From an uncultured Chitinophagales bacterium (GTDB lineage: Bacteria; Bacteroidota; Bacteroidia; Chitinophagales; JAHDHT01), in assembly GCA_938023075.1 (NCBI GenBank), contig CALHDG010000106.1, positions 1 through 54,824 of the forward strand: a stretch of 54,824 nucleotides of DNA. Direction: 5' to 3'. The notes below the pieces were generated by a model. That model ran no database searches and was not told where the DNA came from. It saw only the letters and a list, made by a program, of their open reading frames with translations. Shown one piece after another: positions 26,883 through 34,219 of the stretch (the stretch's first letter is position 1; each line of letters begins with the position of its first letter). Position numbers and translations under genes: made by a program.

Positions 26883-27542
26883 CTAAGTATCCAACTTTTC
26901 GGCATCGGCTAAAAACTTAGCTAAGCCTTTATCGGTAAGTGGATGATTTAATAAAGCCTCTATACTTTTTAAGGGGCAAGTAGCGACATCGGCACCTAAT
27001 TTGGCACTTTCAACTATATGCAAAGGGTTTCGGATAGAAGCCGCTAATATTTCTGTGTCTAAAACCTGCTTTTCAAATATTTGATAAATTTCACTAATTA
27101 AACTCAAGCCATTCCAACCAATATCATCAATTCTGCCAATAAATGGGGATACGAAATTAGCCCCTGCATTAGAAGCCAGCAAAGCCTGCCCCGCTGAAAA
27201 TATTAAGGTACAATTGGTGCGAATACCCTTAGTTCGAAAATAATTTAAGGCTTTTAATCCTTCTTTTATTAGTGGAACTTTTACAACAATGTTGTCAGCA
27301 ATCGCAGCAAATGCTTCTCCTTCTTTCTTCATCCCCTCAAAGTCGGTTGCAATTACTTCGGCACTCACATCTCTGCCATCTACCAAACCGGCAATGGTTT
27401 TGTAATGATTCATTACGTTGGCTTTGCCTTTAATGCCTTCTTTAGCCATTAACGATGGGTTGGTGGTTACCCCACTAATAATACCCATTGCCATCGCTTC
27501 TTCAATTTGAGCCAAGTTTGCGGTATCTATAAAAAATCTCAT
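26883..27542 (-). CDS. fsa: Transaldolase-like fructose-6-phosphate aldolase
   Basis: A class I aldolase of the short transaldolase family, 219 residues. It starts at ATG 27542 (MRFFIDTANL); the 11-codon upstream extension to 27575 lacks family similarity. The Schiff-base lysine is K88 in NIVVKVP. Other motifs are GVTTNPSLMAKEG, TLIFSAGQALLA and FVSPFIGRIDD. Short family members are annotated either as transaldolase or fructose-6-phosphate aldolase, and sequence alone does not decide which. It acts in sugar-phosphate interconversion. Confidence 0.92.
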   Translation of the reverse strand: MRFFIDTANLAQIEEAMAMGIISGVTTNPSLMAKEGIKGKANVMNHYKTIAGLVDGRDVSAEVIATDFEGMKKEGEAFAAIADNIVVKVPLIKEGLKALNYFRTKGIRTNCTLIFSAGQALLASNAGANFVSPFIGRIDDIGWNGLSLISEIYQIFEKQVLDTEILAASIRNPLHIVESAKLGADVATCPLKSIEALLNHPLTDKGLAKFLADAEKLDT

Positions 27543-27650
27543 AATAAATTTAGATCTCCATGGTTTAAATTCCAAATTCCAACTTGCGTACTACTGGTTT
27601 TGTTATTGGGTTATGAGATTTGGAATTTATTTTTGTTTACAAAATAAAAA

Positions 27651-27750
27651 AAGGCAAGGACCCCACGTCGACCGCTACAACCGTCTACCCTTGCTCGCTT
27701 CCGCGCCTGGGGGAGTTCAACAGGAGCTGGCCACATGAGGCTTGCCGAGC
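27651..27750 (-). ncRNA. ffs: Signal recognition particle RNA (bacterial small type)
   Basis: Read on the minus strand, a long rod closed by GGCAAG/CTTGCC. Its helix pairs CCTCATGTGGCC with GGTCGACGTGGGG and reaches the conserved apical domain CAGG-CGC-GGAA-GCG-AGCA. That apex contains the GGAA tetraloop and the AGG/AGCA internal loop that bind Ffh. CCTTGCC followed by seven Ts gives a built-in terminator. TACTTTTG just upstream (27752-27759) matches the -7 consensus. Helix 8 and the tetraloop are diagnostic; exact ends are estimated. Confidence 0.88.
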
Positions 27751-27751
27751 G

Positions 27752-27759
27752 CAAAAGTA
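27752..27759 (-). promoter_or_regulatory. -7 element (TACTTTTG) of SRP RNA
   Basis: Exact TAnnTTTG on the minus strand, ending a few bases before the first paired bases of the SRP RNA, as expected for a transcription start at about 27748. Confidence 0.55.
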
Positions 27760-27805
27760 ATAACTTTTTTAGAACTCCTGCACTTTACTTATTTTAAATT
27801 CTAAA

Positions 27806-27987
27806 TAATACCAAATTGACCATAAAATGTAACACAAGTTTTGGTTTAATATTAGGAGTTACTGAATCAAGTTCAGCACAAGCTCTTCGTTAAAAATACT
27901 CGCCGTAGCCGCTTGCTATGTCTGCGTTTTTTGCCTTAAGCTCACCAAATTAATGCTCATTTTGTGACGTAAAGCTTGTGGTATTAT
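27806..27987. mobile_element. R4 inverted-repeat element, copy 2
   Basis: A 182-bp sister of 22659-22839. It shares CCAAATTGACCATAAAATGT at the left, ACTGAATCAAGTTCAGCAC, and AGCTCACCAAATTAAT near the right. The outermost ends are TAATACCA and its complement. It is inserted between the SRP RNA promoter region and the kdsA stop. Confidence 0.78.
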
Positions 27988-27994
27988 GCAACTT

Positions 27995-28828
27995 TTATAT
28001 AATGGCTTTTCTAATTCTTAACAGTTTTTCCAATAAGTTTTCTAACTGATTTAACGGTAACATATTCGCACCATCGCTTTTAGCTTTGGTAGGTTTAGGA
28101 TGTGTTTCAATAAACAAACCATCTGCTCCCACAGCGATTGCCGCTTTGGCGATAGTTTCAATCAGCTGAGGTTGCCCACCGGTCACTCCGCTACTTTGAT
28201 TGGGCTGTTGCAAACTGTGAGTACAATCTACTATCACCGGAACGTTGAATTGTTGCATTTGAACAATTCCTCTAAAATCAACGACCAAATCCTGATAACC
28301 AAACATAGTGCCCCGTTCGGTTAGCCAAACAGTAGGATTATCAGATTGCATAACCTTATCAACAGCAAATTGCATTGCTTGTGGGGATAGAAATTGCCCT
28401 TTTTTAATGTTAACCGTTTTACCCGTGTTAGCAGCGGCTACCAACAATTCGGTTTGGCGACATAAAAACGCCGGAATTTGTAAAACATCCACAAATTGAG
28501 CAGCTTGCTTAGCTTCTGCTGCGGTGTGTACATCGGTGGTTACCGGAATCAACAATTTATTTTTAATATTTGATAAGATGGTCAAAGCTTTTTCATCGCC
28601 AATACCGGTAAAGGAATCTAAACGGCTACGATTCGCTTTTTTGTAAGAGCCTTTAAAAATGAATGGAATTTTTAAACGATTGGCAATTTCTTGAATGGTG
28701 CCAGCAATGTCGAAAGCCATTTGTTCGCCTTCTATAACACAAGGACCGGCAATTAAAAAGAAATTGTTTTCATCAAGATGTTTTAAATTTTCTAAGCCTT
28801 GCCCTATATCATTCATTTTAAAACTCAT
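27995..28828 (-). CDS. kdsA: KDO-8-phosphate synthase, metal-dependent type
   Basis: Condenses phosphoenolpyruvate and arabinose-5-phosphate to 3-deoxy-D-manno-octulosonate-8-phosphate for lipopolysaccharide. Motifs: FLIAGPCVIE, FKGSYKKANRS, LQIPAFLCRQT, NIKKGQFLSP, WLTERGTMFGY, DCTHS and ETHPKP. Cys30 in IAGPC is the metal-ligand cysteine of the metallo class (the E. coli non-metal type has Asn there). The 277-residue length is standard. It implies a Gram-negative outer membrane with LPS. Confidence 0.96.
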   Translation of the reverse strand: MSFKMNDIGQGLENLKHLDENNFFLIAGPCVIEGEQMAFDIAGTIQEIANRLKIPFIFKGSYKKANRSRLDSFTGIGDEKALTILSNIKNKLLIPVTTDVHTAAEAKQAAQFVDVLQIPAFLCRQTELLVAAANTGKTVNIKKGQFLSPQAMQFAVDKVMQSDNPTVWLTERGTMFGYQDLVVDFRGIVQMQQFNVPVIVDCTHSLQQPNQSSGVTGGQPQLIETIAKAAIAVGADGLFIETHPKPTKAKSDGANMLPLNQLENLLEKLLRIRKAII

Positions 28829-29091
28829 TATTTTATTAGCAAAATCATTCTCTTACTCATGCTCAAAATAACAGATATTTTATCGTACTTTTATATTGTT
28901 TGTGGAAATTTCAGTTTTAAAAAGCCCCGAATGTTTAAAAAGTTCGTTTATTTCAATATGAATTTTTATAGAGAAGAAAAATAGCCCTTAATTTTAACAG
29001 AAGAAAACTATAATATATTTTAAAAAACCGGGTTAAATCAAATTGGCAGTTAGTTGTTTTTTGTTAACTTTATAACTTTAAATTAAATGTA

Positions 29092-29928
29092 ATGGAATCG
29101 ATCATCTCTTATTTTTCATCAATCCCATCAGAAACAAGAACGGTATTGTTAGTTAGTGGTATTGCCCTATTTTGGGTATTAGAAGGTGTACTCCCTTTGT
29201 TTTCTTTTCAGTATAAAAAAATAAAACATGCGGGTATAAACTTATTATTCACTTTAATTCAATTGTTAATTGGTTTATTGCTTGCCGGTCTGCTATTAAA
29301 AGTTTCTGATTGGACGGTCGACAATAATTTTGGAGTACTTCGCCTATTTGCTATGCCTTTATGGTTAAAAGTCATTTTGGGTTTGATGATTTTAGATTTT
29401 ATTGGAGCTTATTTTATCCATTGGTTAGAACATCAGGTAAAATGGATGTGGAAATTTCATATCGTTCATCATACCGACACCACAGTTGATGTGACAACCG
29501 GCTTACGCCACCACCCCGGCGAGACAATTTTTAGATTGAGCTTTACCATATTGGCTGTAGCTATTGCTGGAGCTCCCATTGGCATAGTCATGTTGTACCA
29601 AACCTGTTCCATATTTTTTGCTCATTTAACCCATGCTAATATCAATACCGAAAGTACCTTAGATGATGTTTTATCCTATGTTTTTGTTACGCCCAATATG
29701 CATAAAGTACACCATCATTATGTTCAACCTTTAACGGATACTAATTATGGTAATATCTTTTCGCTTTGGGATCGTTTGTTCGGCACTTTTGCTAAAATTA
29801 ACAACAGTGATTTGGTGTATGGCTTAGATACCCATATGGAACCCGAAGCTAGCGAGCATATTGGTAACTTGTTTAAAATTCCGTTTCAGCCTTACCGCCC
29901 ACCTATTGGTAAGTTTAGTGAGGAGTGA
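29092..29928 (+). CDS. Sterol desaturase/fatty acid hydroxylase-family membrane enzyme
   Basis: A di-iron membrane hydroxylase of 278 residues with four hydrophobic segments in the first half. Histidine clusters in order: HWLEH (HX3H), HIVHH (HX2HH), LRHHPGE, then HKVHHH. The active site faces the cytoplasm in this family. Substrates range from sterols to carotenoids and lipids; none can be named here. It is a single gene; the gap 28829-29091 shows nothing else. It is too far from the terpenoid genes (6 kb) to be assigned to them. Confidence 0.9.
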   Translation: MESIISYFSSIPSETRTVLLVSGIALFWVLEGVLPLFSFQYKKIKHAGINLLFTLIQLLIGLLLAGLLLKVSDWTVDNNFGVLRLFAMPLWLKVILGLMILDFIGAYFIHWLEHQVKWMWKFHIVHHTDTTVDVTTGLRHHPGETIFRLSFTILAVAIAGAPIGIVMLYQTCSIFFAHLTHANINTESTLDDVLSYVFVTPNMHKVHHHYVQPLTDTNYGNIFSLWDRLFGTFAKINNSDLVYGLDTHMEPEASEHIGNLFKIPFQPYRPPIGKFSEE

Positions 29929-29964
29929 GCCAATTTTATTTAATATTTTTGATTGAGAATATTG

Positions 29965-30145
29965 GACAAGTTAATCTAAACAATAAAGTAGTTGACACTT
30001 TTTACTCAATTTTTTCAGCATTTGTTTTAAGAGTATATAACTGTAAACAAAGCAGTTTGACCGCAGAGGTCGCAATTTTTGCGACCGTAGAGATCGCAAT
30101 TTTTGCGAACACTACTAAAGTGTCAACCACCTTGATAAACTTGTC
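29965..30145. mobile_element. Element with R1-type termini but a different interior
   Basis: A 181-bp unit. The left end reads GACAAGTTAATC...AGTAGTTGACACTTT and the right end, reversed, GACAAGTTTATC...GTGGTTGACACTTT. These match the terminal repeats of R1 copies B2 and B3. The interior lacks the R1 hairpin and instead carries two tandem GTCGCAATTTTTGCGA-type palindromes (30067-30114). Confidence 0.75.
30067..30114. repeat. Tandem GGTCGCAATTTTTGCGACC palindromes
   Basis: Two successive near-identical hairpin units (AGGTCGCAATTTTTGCGACC then AGATCGCAATTTTTGCGAAC). The same palindrome recurs at 47047-47066, 47104-47124 and 47486-47506, always in intergenic repeat-rich DNA. Confidence 0.7.
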
Positions 30146-30226
30146 TGATATTGCTATCTTTTCACACATAGACTAATTATTTTACTCATGCTTCGCAAGT
30201 TATTTTCCGTCTATAAAATGTTATTT

Positions 30227-30406
30227 ACTTAAGTTTCGGTAGTAAAAATAATTGCTGTTCCAATGGAACCTGTTCCATTGTGTCAACAAAAGCATGACCA
30301 CTTTACTAAAACAAGTGAACAGGTTCGCTTGAATGATTTTATGCTTGAAGTAGATCGGAAAATCTCAAAGGTAAAAATGGACAGTTATTTTTGAATTATT
30401 CCTGAG
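30227..30406. mobile_element. Chimera of R2 (left) and R3 (right) repeat halves
   Basis: Bases 30227-30344 match the left part of R2 at 10319-10437 almost base for base, from ACTTAAGTTTCGGTAGTA to GATTTTATGCTT. At about 30346 the sequence switches to the right part of R3 as in 43356-43416 (GAAGTAGATCGGAAAAT...TTTTTGAATT). Neither element is complete. The junction suggests recombination or nested insertion followed by deletion. Confidence 0.75.
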
Positions 30407-30454
30407 TAGTCTATTCTATTTTTAATTAAAGTTTAGTACATTACTTTCATAATT

Positions 30455-31441
30455 ATGGATAGAAGACTTGCGGTTATAGATTTAGGCACCAATACGTTTC
30501 ATTTATTAATTGTGGATTCGAGTTTGAATGCCGGTTTTAAAATCATACATAAAGAAAAAAAATTTGTAAAGCTGGGTGAATTTGGCTTAGCATCTTTTAA
30601 ACCAGCAATTATAGAACGAGCTATAAAAACCTTAGTATCTTATAAAAAAATAGTAGTTGAATATGAAGTTGAAGAGGTATTAATTTTTGGAACAGCCGCA
30701 CTTAGAAGTTCATCTAATACGCAAACACTAATTGAACAAATTAAAGCAAGCTGTGGATGGAAAGTACAGGTAATTTCAGGTGCTAAAGAAGCTATGTTAA
30801 TTTATTATGGAGTGAAACAAACCATTGATTTCAAGCTATCGATACAAACACCCGATACTTTACAATTGCACGAAACACCCCTAACACCCCTAACACCCAA
30901 AACACCCTATTTAATTATGGATATTGGTGGAGGCAGTGTAGAGTTTATTTTAGCCAATAATCACGAGGTGTTGTGGAGCCAAAGTTTTGACATTGGGGCA
31001 GCTTTGTTACGCCGGCAATTCCATCAACAAGAACCAATAGCTAAGGTTGAAATACAACAACTTAACCGGTATTTAAATGAGGTGTTGTTGCCTTTACAAA
31101 AAGCGATTGATACCTTTCCAACTAAAACACTAATTGGTGCTTCAGGTTCTTTCGATACGGTTGCCGATTTAAGTTTACTAAAAAATGATCGCAAAATAGC
31201 CATACAACTACCCATTCATCAATTTAATGAAATTTATAATGATTTAATTAATAAAGACTTACAACAACGTTTAGAAACACCAAATTTGGTTGCACAGCGT
31301 GCTGATATGATTGTGGTATCGTTAATATTAATTCAATATGTATTAGATAAATTTAATATTGAGTTCTTATATAAATCAGATTATGCGCTGAAAGAAGGTG
31401 TTTTATGGGCATACCATCAACGTGGCGAGTTAATTTCGTAA
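30455..31441 (+). CDS. Ppx/GppA phosphatase-family protein
   Basis: An exopolyphosphatase / pppGpp phosphatase fold (actin-like ATPase superfamily), 328 residues. Motifs are VIDLGTNTFHLLIVD at the N-terminus, IFGTAALRSSSN, VISGAKEAMLIYYGV, and the second phosphate loop MDIGGGSVEFIL. A low-complexity insertion LHETPLTPLTPKTP precedes the phosphate loop and is encoded by a short CTAACACCC-type tandem repeat. Only the catalytic domain is present, as is usual in Bacteroidota homologues. Substrate preference unknown. Confidence 0.92.
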   Translation: MDRRLAVIDLGTNTFHLLIVDSSLNAGFKIIHKEKKFVKLGEFGLASFKPAIIERAIKTLVSYKKIVVEYEVEEVLIFGTAALRSSSNTQTLIEQIKASCGWKVQVISGAKEAMLIYYGVKQTIDFKLSIQTPDTLQLHETPLTPLTPKTPYLIMDIGGGSVEFILANNHEVLWSQSFDIGAALLRRQFHQQEPIAKVEIQQLNRYLNEVLLPLQKAIDTFPTKTLIGASGSFDTVADLSLLKNDRKIAIQLPIHQFNEIYNDLINKDLQQRLETPNLVAQRADMIVVSLILIQYVLDKFNIEFLYKSDYALKEGVLWAYHQRGELIS

Positions 31442-31482
31442 GAGGTATTGATATGCCTTCTTTATTATACTTATTTAATAAA

Positions 31483-31547
31483 ATGCCTTGAGCTCACCAA
31501 ATTAATTCCAAAATTTGTGTGTCATATTTTACAGTCAAATTGGTATA
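31483..31547. repeat. R4 element, right-half fragment
   Basis: GAGCTCACCAAATTAATTCC through ACAGTCAAATTGGTATA, matching the right ends of the other two R4 copies. The left half is missing. Confidence 0.75.
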
Positions 31548-31876
31548 AGACATTGTGTCGCTCCTCTGGAGCTTAATCTTTTTGTAACCTATCTGCTAAC
31601 AAGGTTTTACTCCGCTGGAGTTTGTTTTAGTCATTGAAAAAATATTTACTACAAATTTAATAATGCTACTTTGAGAGATAATCTAACTATCTTGACCTTT
31701 TGTCGCGAAAGGCTTATCTACTGAGAGTAGTTATAATATCTTAACGGGTAATATAGATAATAGTCTGTTGACCTTTATATTGGTTTGTACTATTTCCATT
31801 AAAATGGTTGTAGAACCAATAAAAATTTGTTGGAACTACATCATAAATAGAAATTTAAATTTTTTGAATAGATAAA
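31548..31876. other. Gene-free gap with two CTCC-GGAG hairpins
   Basis: There is no gene. Two small hairpins occur: GCTCC-TCT-GGAGC (31560-31572) and ACTCC-GCT-GGAGT (31609-31621). They form a degenerate pair 49 bp apart. The rest is AT-rich without clear structure. Confidence 0.5.
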
Positions 31877-33826
31877 CTATTGCTTAACCAATCGCTTAGT
31901 AAGCATTTGCCCATCATTACTTACTAATTGTAGCCAATACATACCTCTTGGTAAATTACTTACATCAATATTTAGTTGTTGACTGTTCGAAGTACTTGTT
32001 TTAAACTGCTGCAGAATACTTCCATGCATATCCATTAACAAAATATTGGCTGTGGCATTACTTGGTAAATTATAGGCTAATTGAACTACATTACGCACTA
32101 AATTAGATTGTAACTTCATAGAAATATTATCCACTTTATTAATTAAAGTTTCCTTTGTAGTTGATTGTATTTTTGGCGATGCGCCGCCATTAACACAAAA
32201 AGTTTGGCTTTGTGTAGCACCAAAACTGCCTCCACCAGAAACAAGCGGATTGCCGGAAGCATCACTTAAAGTATAGTTACCACATAAACCGGGTGTAGCC
32301 ACCAAACTTAATGTACCCACAATGCTACCAGGACTTATTAGAGTACCCGGCGTTATAAAAGTGGAAACCCCAACTGCGCTACTTTGAAAAGGACACATTC
32401 CGTTACCCAACGCATCATAAAAATTTAGGGTGTAACAGCCATTTGGTAAACAAGCACTTTCTGTTGCAGAACTGTAATTAGGCAAACCGTTATACGAACT
32501 GCTGTTAGCCACAATATTACCATTGGCATCGGTAATGTCCCAACTACTTTGAGCTGGGAAGCCGTCAAACTGAATCGATAAATCAACCGGCGAACAACAA
32601 ACTTGCGGTAAAACTTCTATGGTTTGTGGTGTACCTACAACATCAATGCAATTGGTTTCGGTTACTGTTAAAGATCCCGGTCCGCTGTTCCACTTTACGG
32701 TTACTTGATTGTTGTTGGTATTGGTAATTAATCCATTAGTTACACTCCAACAATAAATAGAACCCGGTGTTTCAGGCACCTCATACATTTCGGTAGCGCC
32801 TTCGCAAAAAGTTAGAGCACCACTTGGCAAAGGTGAATCATATCTTAAAGTTTTATCATATAAAAAAGTATGTCCTTGTGTAAAAATTGGTGCCCAATAT
32901 TGATTAGGAAAAGTAACTACCCCGGTTGGAACACCATAAATTACATGCCCTTCACCAGGATATGGATAAAATTGATGACAAATGCTTTTAGCAGTCATTT
33001 CGGCAGCTAATGGAACGGCGCCATACATGGTTGGAAAAACGGGTACGTTAAAAGGTGCACCCGAAGTGTAAGGAACAATAAAATCTTCATCGCCGTGTAT
33101 GATGACCATCGGAACATTTTCAGCTGCATCAATAAAATTTAAATCTAAAGTTGCTCCCCACAAATCAATAATACCTTTAATGCTGAAAGGTTGGTTATAG
33201 TTATTTCCTGAACAATCAATACAACCCAAATCAGAACTAAAGAAACCACCAAAAGTTTCTGAGGGTCTTTCACTTTCCTCTAGATAAGCAAGGTGTATGG
33301 CTGTAATTGCTCCAGCACTTTCTCCACCGGTATAAATATGATTGGGATCAATATTAAAGCCAAAACCATTAGGGTCTTCTAATAAATACCGGATGGCTGC
33401 CCTGCCATCTTGTATGGCGCGGTAAGCGGCACGCACCCCTTGGTCGGGTAAGGCAAAATTCACCGCATTATCTAAGCGGTATTCAACCGAAGCACAAGCA
33501 TACCCGTAATGAGCTAAACTATCGCACCAAGCTCTCATATCTGCATCTGCTCTATCTCCAAGTATGTAGGCTCCGCCAAAAAACATCACCACTAATGGTC
33601 GTTTAGTTAAATATTCTTCGGTAGGAGCCGGTTCGTAAAAATCAAGCTCCAAACTCTGGTTAAAGCCAATTACATTTTGGGCATTTCCATAAGTAATATC
33701 GCTGGTTATTTGTATGTTGTTAAATACTTTTTGTTTGTAGCGGTTAGATTGACAATCGGTAGGTTGTGCCATTAAACCGCACGAAAGGCATAATGCAATA
33801 ATTAGACAAAGTTGTATATTTTTCAT
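31877..33826 (-). CDS. Secreted alpha/beta-hydrolase (carboxylesterase) with T9SS tail
   Basis: A 649-residue exported esterase. It has a signal peptide ending GLMAQ. An alpha/beta-hydrolase domain covers about residues 55-330, with oxyanion segment VVMFFGGAYILGD, nucleophile elbow GGESAG (Ser170), acid region IHGDEDFIVPY and a likely catalytic His in GEGHVIYG. PKD/Ig-like sequence and a beta-rich region follow. The last about 80 residues (LVRNVVQLAYNLPSN...LPRGMYWLQLV...KRLVKQ) are a type A T9SS sorting domain. It is probably surface-anchored or released; substrate unknown. Confidence 0.88.
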   Translation of the reverse strand: MKNIQLCLIIALCLSCGLMAQPTDCQSNRYKQKVFNNIQITSDITYGNAQNVIGFNQSLELDFYEPAPTEEYLTKRPLVVMFFGGAYILGDRADADMRAWCDSLAHYGYACASVEYRLDNAVNFALPDQGVRAAYRAIQDGRAAIRYLLEDPNGFGFNIDPNHIYTGGESAGAITAIHLAYLEESERPSETFGGFFSSDLGCIDCSGNNYNQPFSIKGIIDLWGATLDLNFIDAAENVPMVIIHGDEDFIVPYTSGAPFNVPVFPTMYGAVPLAAEMTAKSICHQFYPYPGEGHVIYGVPTGVVTFPNQYWAPIFTQGHTFLYDKTLRYDSPLPSGALTFCEGATEMYEVPETPGSIYCWSVTNGLITNTNNNQVTVKWNSGPGSLTVTETNCIDVVGTPQTIEVLPQVCCSPVDLSIQFDGFPAQSSWDITDANGNIVANSSSYNGLPNYSSATESACLPNGCYTLNFYDALGNGMCPFQSSAVGVSTFITPGTLISPGSIVGTLSLVATPGLCGNYTLSDASGNPLVSGGGSFGATQSQTFCVNGGASPKIQSTTKETLINKVDNISMKLQSNLVRNVVQLAYNLPSNATANILLMDMHGSILQQFKTSTSNSQQLNIDVSNLPRGMYWLQLVSNDGQMLTKRLVKQ

Positions 33827-34032
33827 ATCTAGTTTATTTTATTTAAAGATTGACTAAATACACTCTTCTTAATTTTGTATGAAGTCATAATGGCAAATTT
33901 AACCAAAAAAAACAACATCAAAAATAACTATGATTTGTTTATATTTGTAATTGTTTTGACAAGAAAGGTTTATATTTTGAGGATTGACGTTTCAATTTTA
34001 AACGAAGCCGTAGCAATTGAGTAAATAGTATA

Positions 34033-34198
34033 CCTTAGGAATGAAAAAAAAATAAATTTACATTCTGACTTTAGAATTTTTCGATATACTTCGTTGAAAA
34101 GCCTCGTCTTAGCCCCACTAAGACTGCGTTTTTCACCTCGTCTATCAAAAAATTGTTTTATCATAAATGGTAAATTTATTTTCTCATCATTCCTTAGC
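34033..34198 (-). mobile_element. R3 inverted-repeat element, copy 1
   Basis: A 166-bp unit. The terminal inverted repeats contain TAGGAATGA and TAAGGAATGA and are followed on both arms by an AAATAAATTTA stretch. An internal hairpin GTCTTAG/CTAAGAC is present. A sister copy in opposite orientation is at 43252-43416. It ends 22 bp before the start of the L-domain protein, so it may influence that gene's expression. Confidence 0.75.
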
Positions 34199-34219
34199 AT
34201 TTTAAAAAAGAATCTTATT

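Noticed and set aside
29925-30176. 83-codon frame after the hydroxylase gene
   Set aside because: It consists almost entirely of the inverted-repeat element and tandem palindromes; not a protein.
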